Below, one piece after another: positions 8,649 to 17,833 of a DNA stretch of 64,000 bases. Position 1 is the stretch's first letter, and every line of letters begins with the position of its first letter. Below the pieces are notes generated by a model. That model made no database searches. It saw nothing but the letters and a program-made list of their open reading frames with translations, and was not told where the DNA came from. The stretch is taken from the NCBI RefSeq assembly GCF_042680565.1, contig NZ_JBHUEJ010000036.1, positions 1-64,000 on the forward strand, written 5' to 3'. This DNA is from Ottowia flava (GTDB lineage: Bacteria > Pseudomonadota > Gammaproteobacteria > Burkholderiales > Burkholderiaceae_C). The translations under genes and the position numbers were made by a program.

Positions 8649-9950
8649 TCAGCTTCCGGCATCCGGGGCGGGCTGCCCGGCCTGCAGCCGAGGGACGCCG
8701 TGTGCCAGCACGCCACCGACGGTGTAGAACGATCCGAAGACCACGATTCTATCAGCGGGGGTGGCAGCCACCGCCGCTGCATCCAGGGCCGCGATGGGGT
8801 TGGCGAAGGTGGCCGACGCCGCGTCCTTGCGGTGCGTCACGGCCTGCCAATCGGCCTGCAACTGGGCAGCGCTGGCCGCGCGCGATGTGGGCAGGTCGGT
8901 GAAATACCAGCGGTCGATGACCGGGTCCATGCGCGCCAGCATGGGGGCCAGGTCCTTGTCCGCCATGGCGCCGACGACGGCGTGAGTGGTCGGGTAAAAG
9001 CCCATGTTGTCGAGGTTGAGCGCCAGCGCCGCCACCGCATGCGGGTTGTGCGCCACGTCCAGCACCAGCGCGGGCTGGCCCGGCACGACCTGGAAGCGCC
9101 CTGGCAACTCGACCATCGCCAAGCCCGTGCGCACCGCCTGCGCCGTCACGGGCAGTTGTGCGCGCAACGCCGTCAGCGCGGCCAGCACGCCCGACGCGTT
9201 CAGCAACTGGTTGGCCCCGCGCAGCGCCGGGTAGGCCAGCCCGGCGTACCGGCGCCCGCGCCCGGCCCAGCCCCACTGCTGCTTGTCGCCTTCGTAGTTG
9301 AAGTCGCGCCCCAGCAGCCAGAGGTCGGCGCCGATGGCCTCGGCGTGGTCAATCACGCTTTGCGGCGGCACCGGGTCGCTGACGATGGCCGGTTTGCCCG
9401 GCCGCATGATGCCGGCCTTCTCAAAGCCGATCTTCTCTCGCGTATCGCCCAGCAGCTCGGCGTGGTCGATGTCGATGCTGGTGAGGATGGCGCAGTCGGT
9501 ATCGATGATGTTGACCGCGTCCAGGCGCCCGCCCAGACCGACTTCCAGCACCACCGCGTCCAGCGGCGCCTGCGCCAACGCGTCCAGGATGGCGAGCGTG
9601 GTGAACTCGAAATACGTCAAGGAGATTTCGGCTCTGGCGCTTTCCACACGTGCGAAGGCAGCTACCAAATCCGCAGCATCCGCCGGCACGCCGCGGATCC
9701 GGCAGCGCTCTTCAAAGCGCACCAGGTGGGGCGAGGTGAACACGCCGGTGCGAAAGCCGGCCTCGCCCAAAATCGCCTCCAGCATGGCGCAGGTCGAGCC
9801 CTTGCCGTTGGTGCCCGCCACGGTGAACACGGGCACGTCAAAGCGCAGCCCCATGCGCTCGGCCACGGTGCGCACGCGCTCCAGGCCCAGCTCGATCGTG
9901 GTGGGGTGCAGGTGCTCGCAGTGGGCGAGCCAGTCTTCCAAGGTTTTCAT
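8649..9950 (-). CDS. folC: Folylpolyglutamate/dihydrofolate synthase
   Basis: A bifunctional ATP-dependent Mur-ligase-like enzyme that makes dihydrofolate and adds glutamates to folates. The P-loop is TVAGTNGKGSTCAM, and the family block TSPHLVRFEERCRI follows. The metal/substrate region includes LEVGLGGRLDAVN and SIDIDHAELLG; the C-terminal domain has LDVAHNPHAV. The start at 9950 (MKTLEDWLAHCEHLHP) gives 433 residues and fits family N-termini; a frame open to 10025 is rejected for lack of similarity. It is 11 bp upstream of the SPOR gene and divergent from the ArsC-like gene. It is the first gene of the minus-strand operon within this window. Confidence 0.95.
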   Translation of the reverse strand: MKTLEDWLAHCEHLHPTTIELGLERVRTVAERMGLRFDVPVFTVAGTNGKGSTCAMLEAILGEAGFRTGVFTSPHLVRFEERCRIRGVPADAADLVAAFARVESARAEISLTYFEFTTLAILDALAQAPLDAVVLEVGLGGRLDAVNIIDTDCAILTSIDIDHAELLGDTREKIGFEKAGIMRPGKPAIVSDPVPPQSVIDHAEAIGADLWLLGRDFNYEGDKQQWGWAGRGRRYAGLAYPALRGANQLLNASGVLAALTALRAQLPVTAQAVRTGLAMVELPGRFQVVPGQPALVLDVAHNPHAVAALALNLDNMGFYPTTHAVVGAMADKDLAPMLARMDPVIDRWYFTDLPTSRAASAAQLQADWQAVTHRKDAASATFANPIAALDAAAVAATPADRIVVFGSFYTVGGVLAHGVPRLQAGQPAPDAGS

Positions 9951-10002
9951 AACGGCGGAATTGTCACCGACGGGCGCGGCGTGCGTGGCATCATCGCCCG
10001 CG

Positions 10003-10368
10003 ATGCCCGATACCGCCACCCCCACGCTCTACGGAATTCCCAACTGCGACACGGTCAAAAAGGCCCGCACCTGGCTTGCCGACCACGGTGTGGACGCGGT
10101 CTTCCACGACTTCAAAAAGCAAGGCGTGCCGCCCGACCACCTAGCGCGCTGGCTGGCCGCCGCCGGCTGGGAAACGGTGCTGAACCGCCGCGGCACGACC
10201 TGGCGCCAGCTCCGCGCCGAAGAGCAGACCGCCGTGCACGACGCCGCCAGCGCCGCCGCGCTGCTGCAGCGCGCGCCCAGCGCCATCAAACGCCCGGTGG
10301 TCGAATGGCCGGACGGCGCCATCACCGTCGGTTTTTCGCCGGAAGACTGGTCCCAGCGCGTGGGCTGA
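10003..10368 (+). CDS. ArsC/Spx family reductase (YffB-like)
   Basis: A 121-residue thioredoxin-fold protein of the ArsC family. It begins TLYGIPNCDTVKKARTWL, with a single N-terminal Cys followed by DTVKKA, the hallmark of the YffB/Spx-like branch rather than true arsenate reductases. The middle has HDFKKQGVP and the C-terminal part RPVVEWPDG. Family members are thought to be glutathione-dependent thiol reductases; the substrate is unknown. The start at 10003 is chosen from the family N-terminus; the frame is open much further upstream, antisense to folC. It is 24 bp upstream of cls and probably co-transcribed with it. Confidence 0.85.
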   Translation: MPDTATPTLYGIPNCDTVKKARTWLADHGVDAVFHDFKKQGVPPDHLARWLAAAGWETVLNRRGTTWRQLRAEEQTAVHDAASAAALLQRAPSAIKRPVVEWPDGAITVGFSPEDWSQRVG

Positions 10369-10392
10369 CGCCGCCGCTGCCCGAAGACCGCC

Positions 10393-11853
10393 ATGGACGT
10401 CGAACTGCCCCGCTACGCCATCGCGGGCCACAACTGGACCTTCTGGCTGGGTTGGGTCTGGACCATCTCCAGCATCATCGTCACCAGCTGGGTGGTGATG
10501 CAGCGGCGCTCGCCCGTGTCGACGCTGGCCTGGATCATGGTGCTGAACATGATGCCGGTGATCGGGCTGGCGGTGTACGCCTACTTTGGCCCGCAGCGCG
10601 TCAAGCGCCAGCGCCTGCGCCGCTGGCACACGCGCGCGGCGCTGATGTCGCAGCGCGACCTGGAGCGGCTGCGCGCCCACCGGCCCGACGTACCCGCCTG
10701 GGCGGTGCAGCACGCGCGCCTGATCGAGGCCAGTTGTGGCATCCCCATCAGCAGCGTGCAGTCGATCGACATTCTGGCCAGCGGCGGTGCCACGCTGACG
10801 GCGCTGCTGCGCAAGATCGCCGCGGCCGAGCACCACGTGCATCTGGAGTACTACATCTTCGAGCCCGACCAGACCGGCACGCTGCTGCTGAACGCGCTCA
10901 CCGAAAAAGCGCGTGCCGGTGTCGAGGTGCGCCTGCTGGTCGACGGCATCGGTTCACCCAAGCTGCTGTCGCGCAAGCACCGCCAGCTGGTCAACCGCTT
11001 TCGCGACGCGGGCGGCGAATTCGCCGTGTTCCACCCCACGCGGCTCGACCGCCTGCGCCCGCTCGTCAACCTGCGCACGCACCGCAAGATCGTGGTGGTC
11101 GACGGGCGCGTGGGCCTTTTGGGCGGCATCAACGTCACCGACGACGAGAACGAGAACTTCCGCCCGCACGACGCCTACCGCGACACGCACCTGCTGCTGC
11201 GCGGCGGCGCAGTGCGCTGGCTGCAGTACGTGTTTTTGCAGGACTGGCGCTACGCCAACGGCAAGCCGCCGCGCAGCGAGCACGAGATGCTGCCCGACGT
11301 GTCACCGGGCGAAGTGCCGGTGCAGATCGTCGCGTCCGGCCCCGACACCGACGGCGAAGCGATTCACCGCGCCATGATCGACGCGCTGAACATGGCGCGC
11401 GAACGCATCTGGATGGCCACGCCCTACTTCGTGCCGACCGAGCCCGCACTGCTGGCGCTGACCAACGCGGCGCTGCGCGGCGTGCAGGTCAAGCTGATCG
11501 TGCCCGAGCGCAGCGATTCGCGCATCGTCACCGCCGCCGCGCGCTCGTACTACAAGGAGCTGCAGGCCGCGGGCGTGCTGATCTTCGAATACCACGGGCG
11601 CATGTTCCACGCCAAGACGCTGCTGGTGGACCAGCACTACGGCATGGTCGGCAGCGCCAACTTCGACAACCGCAGCTTCCGCCTGAACTTTGAAGTCGCC
11701 GCCGCCGTGATGGAGCGCGACTTCAACCAAGGCCTGGCCCAGATGTTCGAAGACGATCTGTCGCACTGCAAGCTGGTGCCGACCGACCGCAAGGCGCCTG
11801 CCGCGCAGTACGTGTTCGAGGCGGTGGCACGGCTGGGCTCTCCGCTGCTGTAG
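10393..11853 (+). CDS. cls: Cardiolipin synthase
   Basis: A phospholipase-D superfamily enzyme of 486 residues that condenses phosphatidylglycerols to cardiolipin at the inner membrane. Two N-terminal transmembrane helices (WLGWVWTISSIIVTSWVV; LAWIMVLNMMPVIGLAVYAY) precede two PLD catalytic motifs of the HxKxxxxD type. These are THRKIVVVDGRVGLLGG near residue 230 and FHAKTLLVDQHYGMVGSAN near residue 404. The length is typical of ClsA-type enzymes. It follows the ArsC-like gene, and a repeat copy lies beyond its stop. Confidence 0.93.
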   Translation: MDVELPRYAIAGHNWTFWLGWVWTISSIIVTSWVVMQRRSPVSTLAWIMVLNMMPVIGLAVYAYFGPQRVKRQRLRRWHTRAALMSQRDLERLRAHRPDVPAWAVQHARLIEASCGIPISSVQSIDILASGGATLTALLRKIAAAEHHVHLEYYIFEPDQTGTLLLNALTEKARAGVEVRLLVDGIGSPKLLSRKHRQLVNRFRDAGGEFAVFHPTRLDRLRPLVNLRTHRKIVVVDGRVGLLGGINVTDDENENFRPHDAYRDTHLLLRGGAVRWLQYVFLQDWRYANGKPPRSEHEMLPDVSPGEVPVQIVASGPDTDGEAIHRAMIDALNMARERIWMATPYFVPTEPALLALTNAALRGVQVKLIVPERSDSRIVTAAARSYYKELQAAGVLIFEYHGRMFHAKTLLVDQHYGMVGSANFDNRSFRLNFEVAAAVMERDFNQGLAQMFEDDLSHCKLVPTDRKAPAAQYVFEAVARLGSPLL

Positions 11854-11894
11854 CCCGGCGGCGGGCGTCATGCGCGCGACAGTGCGCACCGGAT

Positions 11895-11957
11895 TTGCTA
11901 CGCAATTGGTAGCTGACCACGCAAGCTCCTGTAGGGACAGAGGCCGATTTAAGTCAA
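11895..11957 (+). repeat. Dispersed repeat, copy R2
   Basis: A plus-orientation copy: GCTA, eight bases, then GGTAGCTGACCACGC, a short spacer, CTGTAGGGACAGAGGCCGAT. It lies downstream of cls. With R3 it fills most of the 370-bp gap before the aldehyde dehydrogenase gene, in which no gene is seen. Confidence 0.75.
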
Positions 11958-12060
11958 ATCGTCACTTGATCGGGCCGCACACGCTGCTGTGGGGCGCTGT
12001 CCGCCAGTGCGCCGGCAGCCCTGGGTAAAGAGCACGCTGCATGGGCGCGGTAGTTTCAAG

Positions 12061-12118
12061 CCGAATACGGCCCTGGCCCTACAGTGATCAGCGCGGTCAG
12101 CTTCTGTTTAGATAGCAA
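12061..12118 (-). repeat. Dispersed repeat, copy R3
   Basis: A minus-orientation copy: GGCCCTGGCCCTACAG, a spacer, CAGCGCGGTCAGCT, then a terminal GATAGC. It lies upstream of the aldehyde dehydrogenase gene and, with R2, forms an inverted pair about 100 bp apart. Confidence 0.7.
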
Positions 12119-12225
12119 GCACGCACACCATAGCAGCCCGCGCGGGCGCTGCGGCGCCCCGCGCCTCGGGTGCCCGCCCAACGCCGGTGCCTACAATGCC
12201 GATGCAAACTTTCGTGGAGACCCGC

Positions 12226-13704
12226 ATGCCCGCCGCAACGTTCGACAACCCGCTGGATGAACTGATCGACCCCACGCTGCTCAAGACCGACGGCCTGGTC
12301 GGCGGCAAATGGGTCAAGGGCAAGACGCGCTTCGACGTGATCGACCCGGCCACCGGCCGCAAGCTGGCCGACGTGGCCGACCTCGGCCAGCGCGAGACCA
12401 AGGCCGCCATCGATGCGGCCAATGCCGCCTGGCCGGCCTGGCGCGCGCTGACCGCCAAGCAGCGCCACGGCCTGATGATGGCCTGGTACAAGCTGATGAT
12501 GGAGGCGCAGGACGATCTGGCGCGTCTGATGACGGCCGAGCAGGGCAAGCCGCTGGCCGAAGCCAAGGGCGAGGTCGCCTACGGCGCCAGCTTCATCGAA
12601 TGGTTTGCCGAAGAAGCCAAGCGCGCCAACGGCGAGACGCTGCCCACCTTCGACAACAACAAGCGCATCCTGGTCACGCGCCAGCCCATCGGCGTGTGCG
12701 CCGCCATCACGCCGTGGAACTTCCCGCTGGCCATGATCACGCGCAAGGTCGCGCCGGCCCTGGCCGCGGGTTGCACCGTGGTCATCAAACCGGCCGAGCT
12801 GACGCCGCTGACCGCCCTGGCCGCCGCAGAATTGGCCGTGCGCGCCGGCATTCCGGCGGGCGTGATCAACGTCATCACCGGCACCGACGCCCCGGCCATC
12901 GGCAAGGTGCTGTGCGACAGCGACGTGGTGCGCCACCTGTCCTTCACCGGCTCCACCGAAGTCGGCCGCATCTTGATGGCGCAATGCGCGCCCACCATCA
13001 AGAAACTGGCGCTGGAGCTGGGCGGCAACGCGCCCTTCCTGGTGTTTGACGACGCCGATCTCGACAGCGCCGTCGAAGGCGCCGTGGCCAGCAAGTACCG
13101 CAACGCGGGCCAGACCTGCGTGTGCACCAACCGCTTTTACGTGCAGGACAAGGTGTACGACGCCTTCGTCAAGAAGTTCGCCGCCAAGGTCAAGACGCTC
13201 AAGGTCGGCAACGGCTTCGAGCCCGGCGTGGTGCAGGGCCCGCTGATCGAGCCGTCGGCCGTGACCAAGGTTGAAAAGCACGTGAAGGACGCCGTCAAGA
13301 AGGGCGGCAAGGTCATCACCGGCGGCAAGAAGCTCAAGGGCCAGTTCTACGAGCCCACCGTCATCGCCGGCGCCCAGGCCGACATGCTGGTCGCGCGCGA
13401 AGAAACCTTCGGCCCGCTGGCCCCGGTGTTCCGCTTCAAGACCGAGCAGGAAGGCATCGACGCCGCCAACGCCACCGAATTCGGCCTGGCCAGCTACTTC
13501 TACAGCCGCGACGTCGGCCGCATCTTCCGCGTCAGCGAAGGCCTGGAATACGGCATGGTCGGCATCAACGCCGGCATCATCTCCACCGAGCACGTGCCCT
13601 TCGGCGGCGTCAAGCAGTCCGGCCTGGGCCGCGAAGGCTCCAGCCACGGCATGGATGAGTACCTGGAAATCAAGTACCTGTGCTTGGGTGATATTCAGAA
13701 GTGA
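12226..13704 (+). CDS. gabD: NAD(P)-dependent succinate-semialdehyde dehydrogenase
   Basis: A 492-residue aldehyde dehydrogenase. The general-base block is LELGGNAPFLVFDDADL (Glu), and the nucleophilic Cys lies in NAGQTCVCTNRFYVQ. The PWNFPLAMITRKVAPAL segment and KPAELTPLTALAAAELA match the GabD/SSADH branch. It would oxidise succinate semialdehyde (or a close short-chain semialdehyde) to succinate. The start at 12226 has a clear GTGGAGA ribosome-binding site; upstream in-frame ATGs at 12187-12205 lack one. It is monocistronic here. Substrate identity is inferred from family resemblance; other semialdehydes remain possible. Confidence 0.88.
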   Translation: MPAATFDNPLDELIDPTLLKTDGLVGGKWVKGKTRFDVIDPATGRKLADVADLGQRETKAAIDAANAAWPAWRALTAKQRHGLMMAWYKLMMEAQDDLARLMTAEQGKPLAEAKGEVAYGASFIEWFAEEAKRANGETLPTFDNNKRILVTRQPIGVCAAITPWNFPLAMITRKVAPALAAGCTVVIKPAELTPLTALAAAELAVRAGIPAGVINVITGTDAPAIGKVLCDSDVVRHLSFTGSTEVGRILMAQCAPTIKKLALELGGNAPFLVFDDADLDSAVEGAVASKYRNAGQTCVCTNRFYVQDKVYDAFVKKFAAKVKTLKVGNGFEPGVVQGPLIEPSAVTKVEKHVKDAVKKGGKVITGGKKLKGQFYEPTVIAGAQADMLVAREETFGPLAPVFRFKTEQEGIDAANATEFGLASYFYSRDVGRIFRVSEGLEYGMVGINAGIISTEHVPFGGVKQSGLGREGSSHGMDEYLEIKYLCLGDIQK

Positions 13705-13967
13705 GCGTCACGCGCCGTGCGCGGCATGATGGCGGCCGATAGGGACTTGCGCACCTGCTGCGCCTGGTAGTTGACTCCGTCGCACCCCATCATCGCGAAC
13801 GACCAGCCGATCCGCATTCCATTGCCGCAACAAAATTACAACAAAACACTACTATTAAATGCGGCTTTGAATTTTTATAGAGAAAATTGAACACGAAAAT
13901 TTGACTTTTCGGACATTTGTTTCAATACTTTTCTGAGCACCCGCTTTGCGTGCGAAGGAACCCACAA
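13705..13967 (+). other. AT-rich leader of the glycine-rich protein gene
   Basis: 263 bp with no gene. The right two thirds (about 13825-13935) are conspicuously AT-rich against the surrounding high-GC DNA (runs such as ACAAAATTACAACAAAAC and GAATTTTTATAGAG). They probably hold the promoter of the gene at 13968, which has a good GAAGGAA ribosome-binding site at 13953-13959. I cannot assign a single -35/-10 pair. Confidence 0.45.
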
Positions 13968-15035
13968 ATGTCAGGAACCACCGGTCAATGCGTCCGCTTC
14001 ACCCGTGCACACGCCACCCACCCTGCACACCATGTAGGCGCGCTCGCCGCCATTGGCGCCCTGGCGCTGGCGCTACCCAGCGGTCTGCTGCACGCGCAAT
14101 CGGCCTGCGCGCCCGGCCAGACACTGGCCAGCTTCGGCCTGACCGGATCTGAACAGACCTTCACCGTCCCCGCCGGGGTCACGCAACTGAACCTGACCGC
14201 ACTGGGCGCAGCGGGCGGCACCAGCACCAGCGCGCTCGGCGGCGCAGGCGGCCTGGGTGCCCAGGCCAGCGGCGTGCTGTCGGTCGCGCCGGGCAATGTG
14301 CTGCGCATCTACGTGGGGGGCACCAACGGCTACAACGGGGGCGGTTCCAGCGGCCTCACCAACCCCGGCGGCGGCGGTGGCGGCGCCACGGACGTGCGCA
14401 CGGGCGCCGGTGCGCTGGCCGACCGGGTGCTGGCGGCGGGTGGTGGTGGCGGTGGTGGTGGCGGTGGCATTCAAGAGGTCTTTGTCAGCCCGCGCGTCGC
14501 CTCTGGCAATGGCGGTGCCGGCGGCGCTGGCGGCGGTGCGGCGGGTACCGCAGGTGGTGACGCACTGTCTTCTGGCGTCGCTGGTGTGGGCGGGTCGGGG
14601 GGCACGGTGGGCACGGGCGGCGCGGCGGGTGTCGGCTGCGCGGGCTTTCTGGGCACTGCGGGCACCGCGGGAGGTGCGGGCGGCGCGGGCGCACAAAACG
14701 CCCCCTTTTCCAGCCTGGCTGGTGGTGGAGGCGGCGGCGGCGGCGGTTGGCTCGTGGGCGGTGGTGGCGGTGGTGGCTCTGCCGGCACGTCTGGCTGCAG
14801 CGGTAATGGAATAGGCGCGGGCGGCGGTGGCGCGGGCGGTACGTCGGGTGCGGGGATCGGCTTGTCCGGTTTTGCCAGTGCCAACGGTGTGAACGCGGGC
14901 AATGGGTCACTGCGCATCTGTTACGCGGCGCCTGCGACTGCAGTGCCCGCGCTGACCGACTGGAGCCTGTGGATGCTGTCCTTGCTGGCGGCGGGCGCCT
15001 TCGCGGCGCGCCATCGGCGCGGGCGCCGCGCCTGA
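13968..15035 (+). CDS. Glycine-rich secreted protein with IPTL-CTERM-like tail
   Basis: A 355-residue protein. A signal peptide covers about residues 22-44 (VGALAAIGALALALPSGLLHA, cleavage near HA|QSA). A short beta-rich segment (FTVPAGVTQLNLTALGAAGG) is followed by a very long Gly/Ala-rich low-complexity region (about 75-325). The last 30 residues read VPALTDWSLWMLSLLAAGAF and then AARHRRGRR: a [IV]P-x-L-x-[ED]W start, a hydrophobic helix and a basic tail. This is the architecture of the IPTL-CTERM/PEP-CTERM class of C-terminal sorting signals. The passenger resembles glycine-rich adhesin or matrix proteins, so a surface location is inferred. No exosortase is in the window. Confidence 0.75.
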   Translation: MSGTTGQCVRFTRAHATHPAHHVGALAAIGALALALPSGLLHAQSACAPGQTLASFGLTGSEQTFTVPAGVTQLNLTALGAAGGTSTSALGGAGGLGAQASGVLSVAPGNVLRIYVGGTNGYNGGGSSGLTNPGGGGGGATDVRTGAGALADRVLAAGGGGGGGGGGIQEVFVSPRVASGNGGAGGAGGGAAGTAGGDALSSGVAGVGGSGGTVGTGGAAGVGCAGFLGTAGTAGGAGGAGAQNAPFSSLAGGGGGGGGGWLVGGGGGGGSAGTSGCSGNGIGAGGGGAGGTSGAGIGLSGFASANGVNAGNGSLRICYAAPATAVPALTDWSLWMLSLLAAGAFAARHRRGRRA

Positions 15036-15399
15036 GCGACCGCCGACGCAGCGACCGGGCCCTGTCATGCCGACGCCCGCAGAGGCGGCGCAGCGCGACG
15101 GGCATAACAATCGCTGCGCGGCTGCGCCACGTTGCTCGCGTAAGTGGCAACGGTGGGCCTGGACTGCTCATGCAGCACTGGTCGGGGGAGCACATTGACC
15201 CTGGAAGACTCATTATTTGGTAGCTGGCTGCGCTTGTCTCCACAAGCATATTGGCCTATTGCACGCAAATTTTGGCGCCGTTCGGTCTGGCTCGAAACGT
15301 GAATTGACACGCACCATCGGCCGCTATCATGGGTGGGACGCCGTCGCGCCGCGCCGCCGGCGCCACGGGCTTTGGCCTCTGTTGCTACCCATTCCCGCC
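15036..15399 (+). other. Intergenic region carrying repeat R4
   Basis: 364 bp without a supported gene. The left part is GC-rich with short inverted repeats of GCGC/GCCG type. The middle holds repeat copy R4. A frame in phase with the downstream transpeptidase gene is open from 15217, but its translation is unlike the family and it lacks a ribosome-binding site. Confidence 0.5.
15217..15260 (+). repeat. Dispersed repeat, copy R4
   Basis: A plus-orientation copy: TTGGTAGCTGGCTGCGC, a diverged middle, then ATTGGCCTATT. It lies between the glycine-rich protein gene and the L,D-transpeptidase gene. Confidence 0.6.
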
Positions 15400-17061
15400 A
15401 TGGACTCCAGGATCTCTCGCTACCGACGCTCGGCCACGCTGGCCGCCTTGCTGCTGGGCGCGTTGGCGGCCCAGGCCAGCGCGCAACCGCTCTGGCTCGA
15501 CGCTAGCGGCCATCCCAATGTGCCAGCGCGCGAGGTGGTGAAGTGGCTCGTCCAGTCGGACAAAGACGGCCTGCGCCCGGCCGACTACGACGCCGCTGCG
15601 CTGGACAAGGCGCTCACGGCGGCCCAGGCCCAGCTACCCAGCGCCGACGAAGCCGCTCGGTTGGACGCCCAGCTGACCGACGCGGTCGGACGCTACCTCC
15701 AGCACCTGCGCTTTGGCCGGGTGGACGCCCAGCGCGAGTTGAACGCGCATTACGACAGCGCCACCGCGCCTTCACCCGACCTGGCGCAGCTGCTGCGCGA
15801 CGCGGTAGCGCGCGGTGCGCCCGATGAAGCGCTGCGAGCTGCCACCCCACCCTGGCCGCAGTACAGGCACTTGCGCGAGGCCCTGGTGGCATACCAGGCG
15901 ATGGGCGAACCGGCGGCCTGGCAGCAGAAGCTGGGCGCGCCGCCCGGCGGCAAGCTGCAGCCCGGCCAGCGCTGGAACAACCTCCCGCGCCTGGCCGAGC
16001 GGCTGGCGCTGCTGGGCGATCTGCCCGCGGGTGCGGCGGCGCCCGCGTCGTACGACGCCACGCTGCAGGCGGCCGTCAAGGCCTTTCAGTTGCGCCACGG
16101 CCTGGAAGGCGATGGCGTGGTCGGCAAGACGACGATCGACGCACTGGACGTGCCGCCCGCCGCCCGCGCGCGGCAGATCGCGCTGGCGCTGGAGCGCCTG
16201 CGGCTCACGCCCATGCCGTCGGCCGCGCGCTTCATCACCGTCAACATCCCCGAGTTCGGGTTGCGCGCGTTCTCGCAGGCCACCGCGGCGACGGCAGAAG
16301 CCCAACCTCCGGTCGTGCGGCAGGACTTCGCGATGAAGGTCATCGTCGGCAAGGCGCTGGACACGCGCACGCCGCTGTTCGACGAGGACATGCGCTGGAT
16401 CGAATTCAGCCCGTACTGGAACATCCCCAGTTCCATCGCGCGCAAGGAAACCGTGCCGAAGCTGCGCGCCAATCCGGGCTACCTGGCGGCGCAGGGCATG
16501 GAATTTGTGCACGGCAGCGGCATCAGCACCGCCGTCTCGCCGGAGGCGCTGAACGCCGTGCTGGCCGGGCAGTGGCGTATCCGCCAGCGCCCCGGCCCGC
16601 GCAATGCGCTGGGCAACGTCAAGTTCATGCTGCCCAACAACCAGGCGATCTACCTGCACGACACGAACGTACCCAGCCTGTTTGGCCGCACGCGGCGCGA
16701 TTTCAGCCATGGCTGCATCCGCGTCGAACAGCCGGTGTCGCTGGCGCAATGGCTGCTGCAGGACCAGCCCGACTGGACCGAGTCGCGCATCCAGCAGGCT
16801 ATGCACAAGCCGCGCCCGGTCACGGCCAACCTGCAGGCGCCCGTGCCGGTACTGATCGTCTACCGCACCGCGGTCGCCCTGCCGGAGGGCAAGGTCGGCT
16901 TCGTGCCCGACCTGTACGGGCTGGACGCTCGGCTGGAGCGCGCCCTGGCAGCGCCCCGCGCGGCGCAGGCGGTGGCGCCAAACGCCACCTCCAAGGCGCA
17001 GCTCGCCGCGCCACCGTTGCACTTTTCCGCTGGCGCTCCGAACCTGATAGCTGCACAATGA
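15400..17061 (+). CDS. L,D-transpeptidase, YcbB/LdtD type
   Basis: A periplasmic peptidoglycan cross-linking enzyme of 553 residues. The N-terminal signal peptide reads SATLAALLLGALAAQASA|QP. The N-terminal region resembles the YcbB scaffold domain. A peptidoglycan-binding-1 domain near residues 215-250 (AVKAFQLRHGLEGDGVVGKT) precedes the YkuD catalytic domain. Its active-site motif RRDFSHGCIRVEQP (Cys near residue 437) is complete, as is the LHDTN...LFGR lid region. The start at 15400 was chosen because it gives a clean signal peptide. The next gene is a MepK-like endopeptidase, a pairing that recurs in proteobacteria (ycbB-ycbK), so the two probably act together in 3-3 cross-link turnover. 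Confidence 0.92.
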   Translation: MDSRISRYRRSATLAALLLGALAAQASAQPLWLDASGHPNVPAREVVKWLVQSDKDGLRPADYDAAALDKALTAAQAQLPSADEAARLDAQLTDAVGRYLQHLRFGRVDAQRELNAHYDSATAPSPDLAQLLRDAVARGAPDEALRAATPPWPQYRHLREALVAYQAMGEPAAWQQKLGAPPGGKLQPGQRWNNLPRLAERLALLGDLPAGAAAPASYDATLQAAVKAFQLRHGLEGDGVVGKTTIDALDVPPAARARQIALALERLRLTPMPSAARFITVNIPEFGLRAFSQATAATAEAQPPVVRQDFAMKVIVGKALDTRTPLFDEDMRWIEFSPYWNIPSSIARKETVPKLRANPGYLAAQGMEFVHGSGISTAVSPEALNAVLAGQWRIRQRPGPRNALGNVKFMLPNNQAIYLHDTNVPSLFGRTRRDFSHGCIRVEQPVSLAQWLLQDQPDWTESRIQQAMHKPRPVTANLQAPVPVLIVYRTAVALPEGKVGFVPDLYGLDARLERALAAPRAAQAVAPNATSKAQLAAPPLHFSAGAPNLIAAQ

Positions 17062-17110
17062 GCGCCGTCGCCCGCCAGTCGGTGTTTTTGCCCCCCCGAT
17101 TTGTAACGTC

Positions 17111-17683
17111 ATGAAGAACCCGCAACGCCGCCTGTTCCTGGGCCGCAGTCTGGGCGCTGCCCACGTGGCCGCCGCCGCCGTCCTGCTGCCGGGCGCCGGC
17201 CGTGCGCTGGCCGCAGCGCCCGCGTCCTCGGTCGACGCGCGCCAGCTGGCCTTCAACCACCTGCACACCAACGAGCGCATTGCGCTGGTCTACGCCAACG
17301 GCAACCATTTCGTGCCGCCGGCGCTGAACAGCCTCAACCACTTCCTGCGCGACCACTACAGCGGTGACGTGGGCGTGATCGACCCCGATCTGTTCAACCT
17401 GCTGCATGCCGTGCGGCGCGAGCTGGGCACCGAGCAACCCTTTCACGTCATCTCCGGCTACCGCAGCCCGCACACCAACGAAACCCTGCGCACCACGCGC
17501 GGCGGCGGCGTGGCCAAGCGCAGCCTGCACATGGACGGCAAGGCGATCGACGTGCGCCTGCCCGGCGTGGCACTGACCGACCTGCGCGACGCCGCCATTG
17601 GCCTCAAACTGGGTGGTGTGGGCTACTACGCGCACGACAACTTCGTGCACATCGACACCGGGCGCGTGCGCAGCTGGGGCTAG
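17111..17683 (+). CDS. DUF882/MepK-like murein L,D-endopeptidase
   Basis: A 190-residue exported protein. The N-terminus QRRLFLGRSLG is a twin-arginine-like motif, followed by a hydrophobic stretch (AHVAAAAVLLPGAGRALA|AA), so Tat export is likely, as for E. coli YcbK. The catalytic zinc/LAS-type motif is complete: a SGYRSPHTN loop, SLHMDGKAIDVRL (His and Asp) and a distal NFVHIDTG (His-x-Asp). The family cleaves meso-DAP crosslinks in peptidoglycan. It lies 49 bp downstream of the L,D-transpeptidase gene, probably the same transcript. Confidence 0.9.
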   Translation: MKNPQRRLFLGRSLGAAHVAAAAVLLPGAGRALAAAPASSVDARQLAFNHLHTNERIALVYANGNHFVPPALNSLNHFLRDHYSGDVGVIDPDLFNLLHAVRRELGTEQPFHVISGYRSPHTNETLRTTRGGGVAKRSLHMDGKAIDVRLPGVALTDLRDAAIGLKLGGVGYYAHDNFVHIDTGRVRSWG

Positions 17684-17833
17684 TGCGCGGCGCCAGTGCC
17701 GCGCTCGCGCGTCGTGGGGCGCGCCGCCCGCCGCCTCCCCACAGCGCTGGGGAGCCTTCGTGACCAACAGCCCGCCCGCGATTCGCACCACGTGCCGGCG
17801 CCGTGATCCGGCCCCACGCATGGCTCCCGCACC

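Noticed and set aside
8700..11693. A 997-codon open frame on the plus strand
   Set aside because: It is antisense to folC and out of frame with the ArsC-like and cls genes; no domain-like sequence or ribosome-binding site.
12097..13647. A 516-codon open frame on the minus strand
   Set aside because: It is the mirror of the aldehyde dehydrogenase gene; Gly/Val/Asp-rich shadow without motifs.
14380..14850. Regular GGC/GGT repeats resembling a repeat array
   Set aside because: They encode the Gly-rich passenger of the secreted protein. There are no uniform spacers, so this is not CRISPR.
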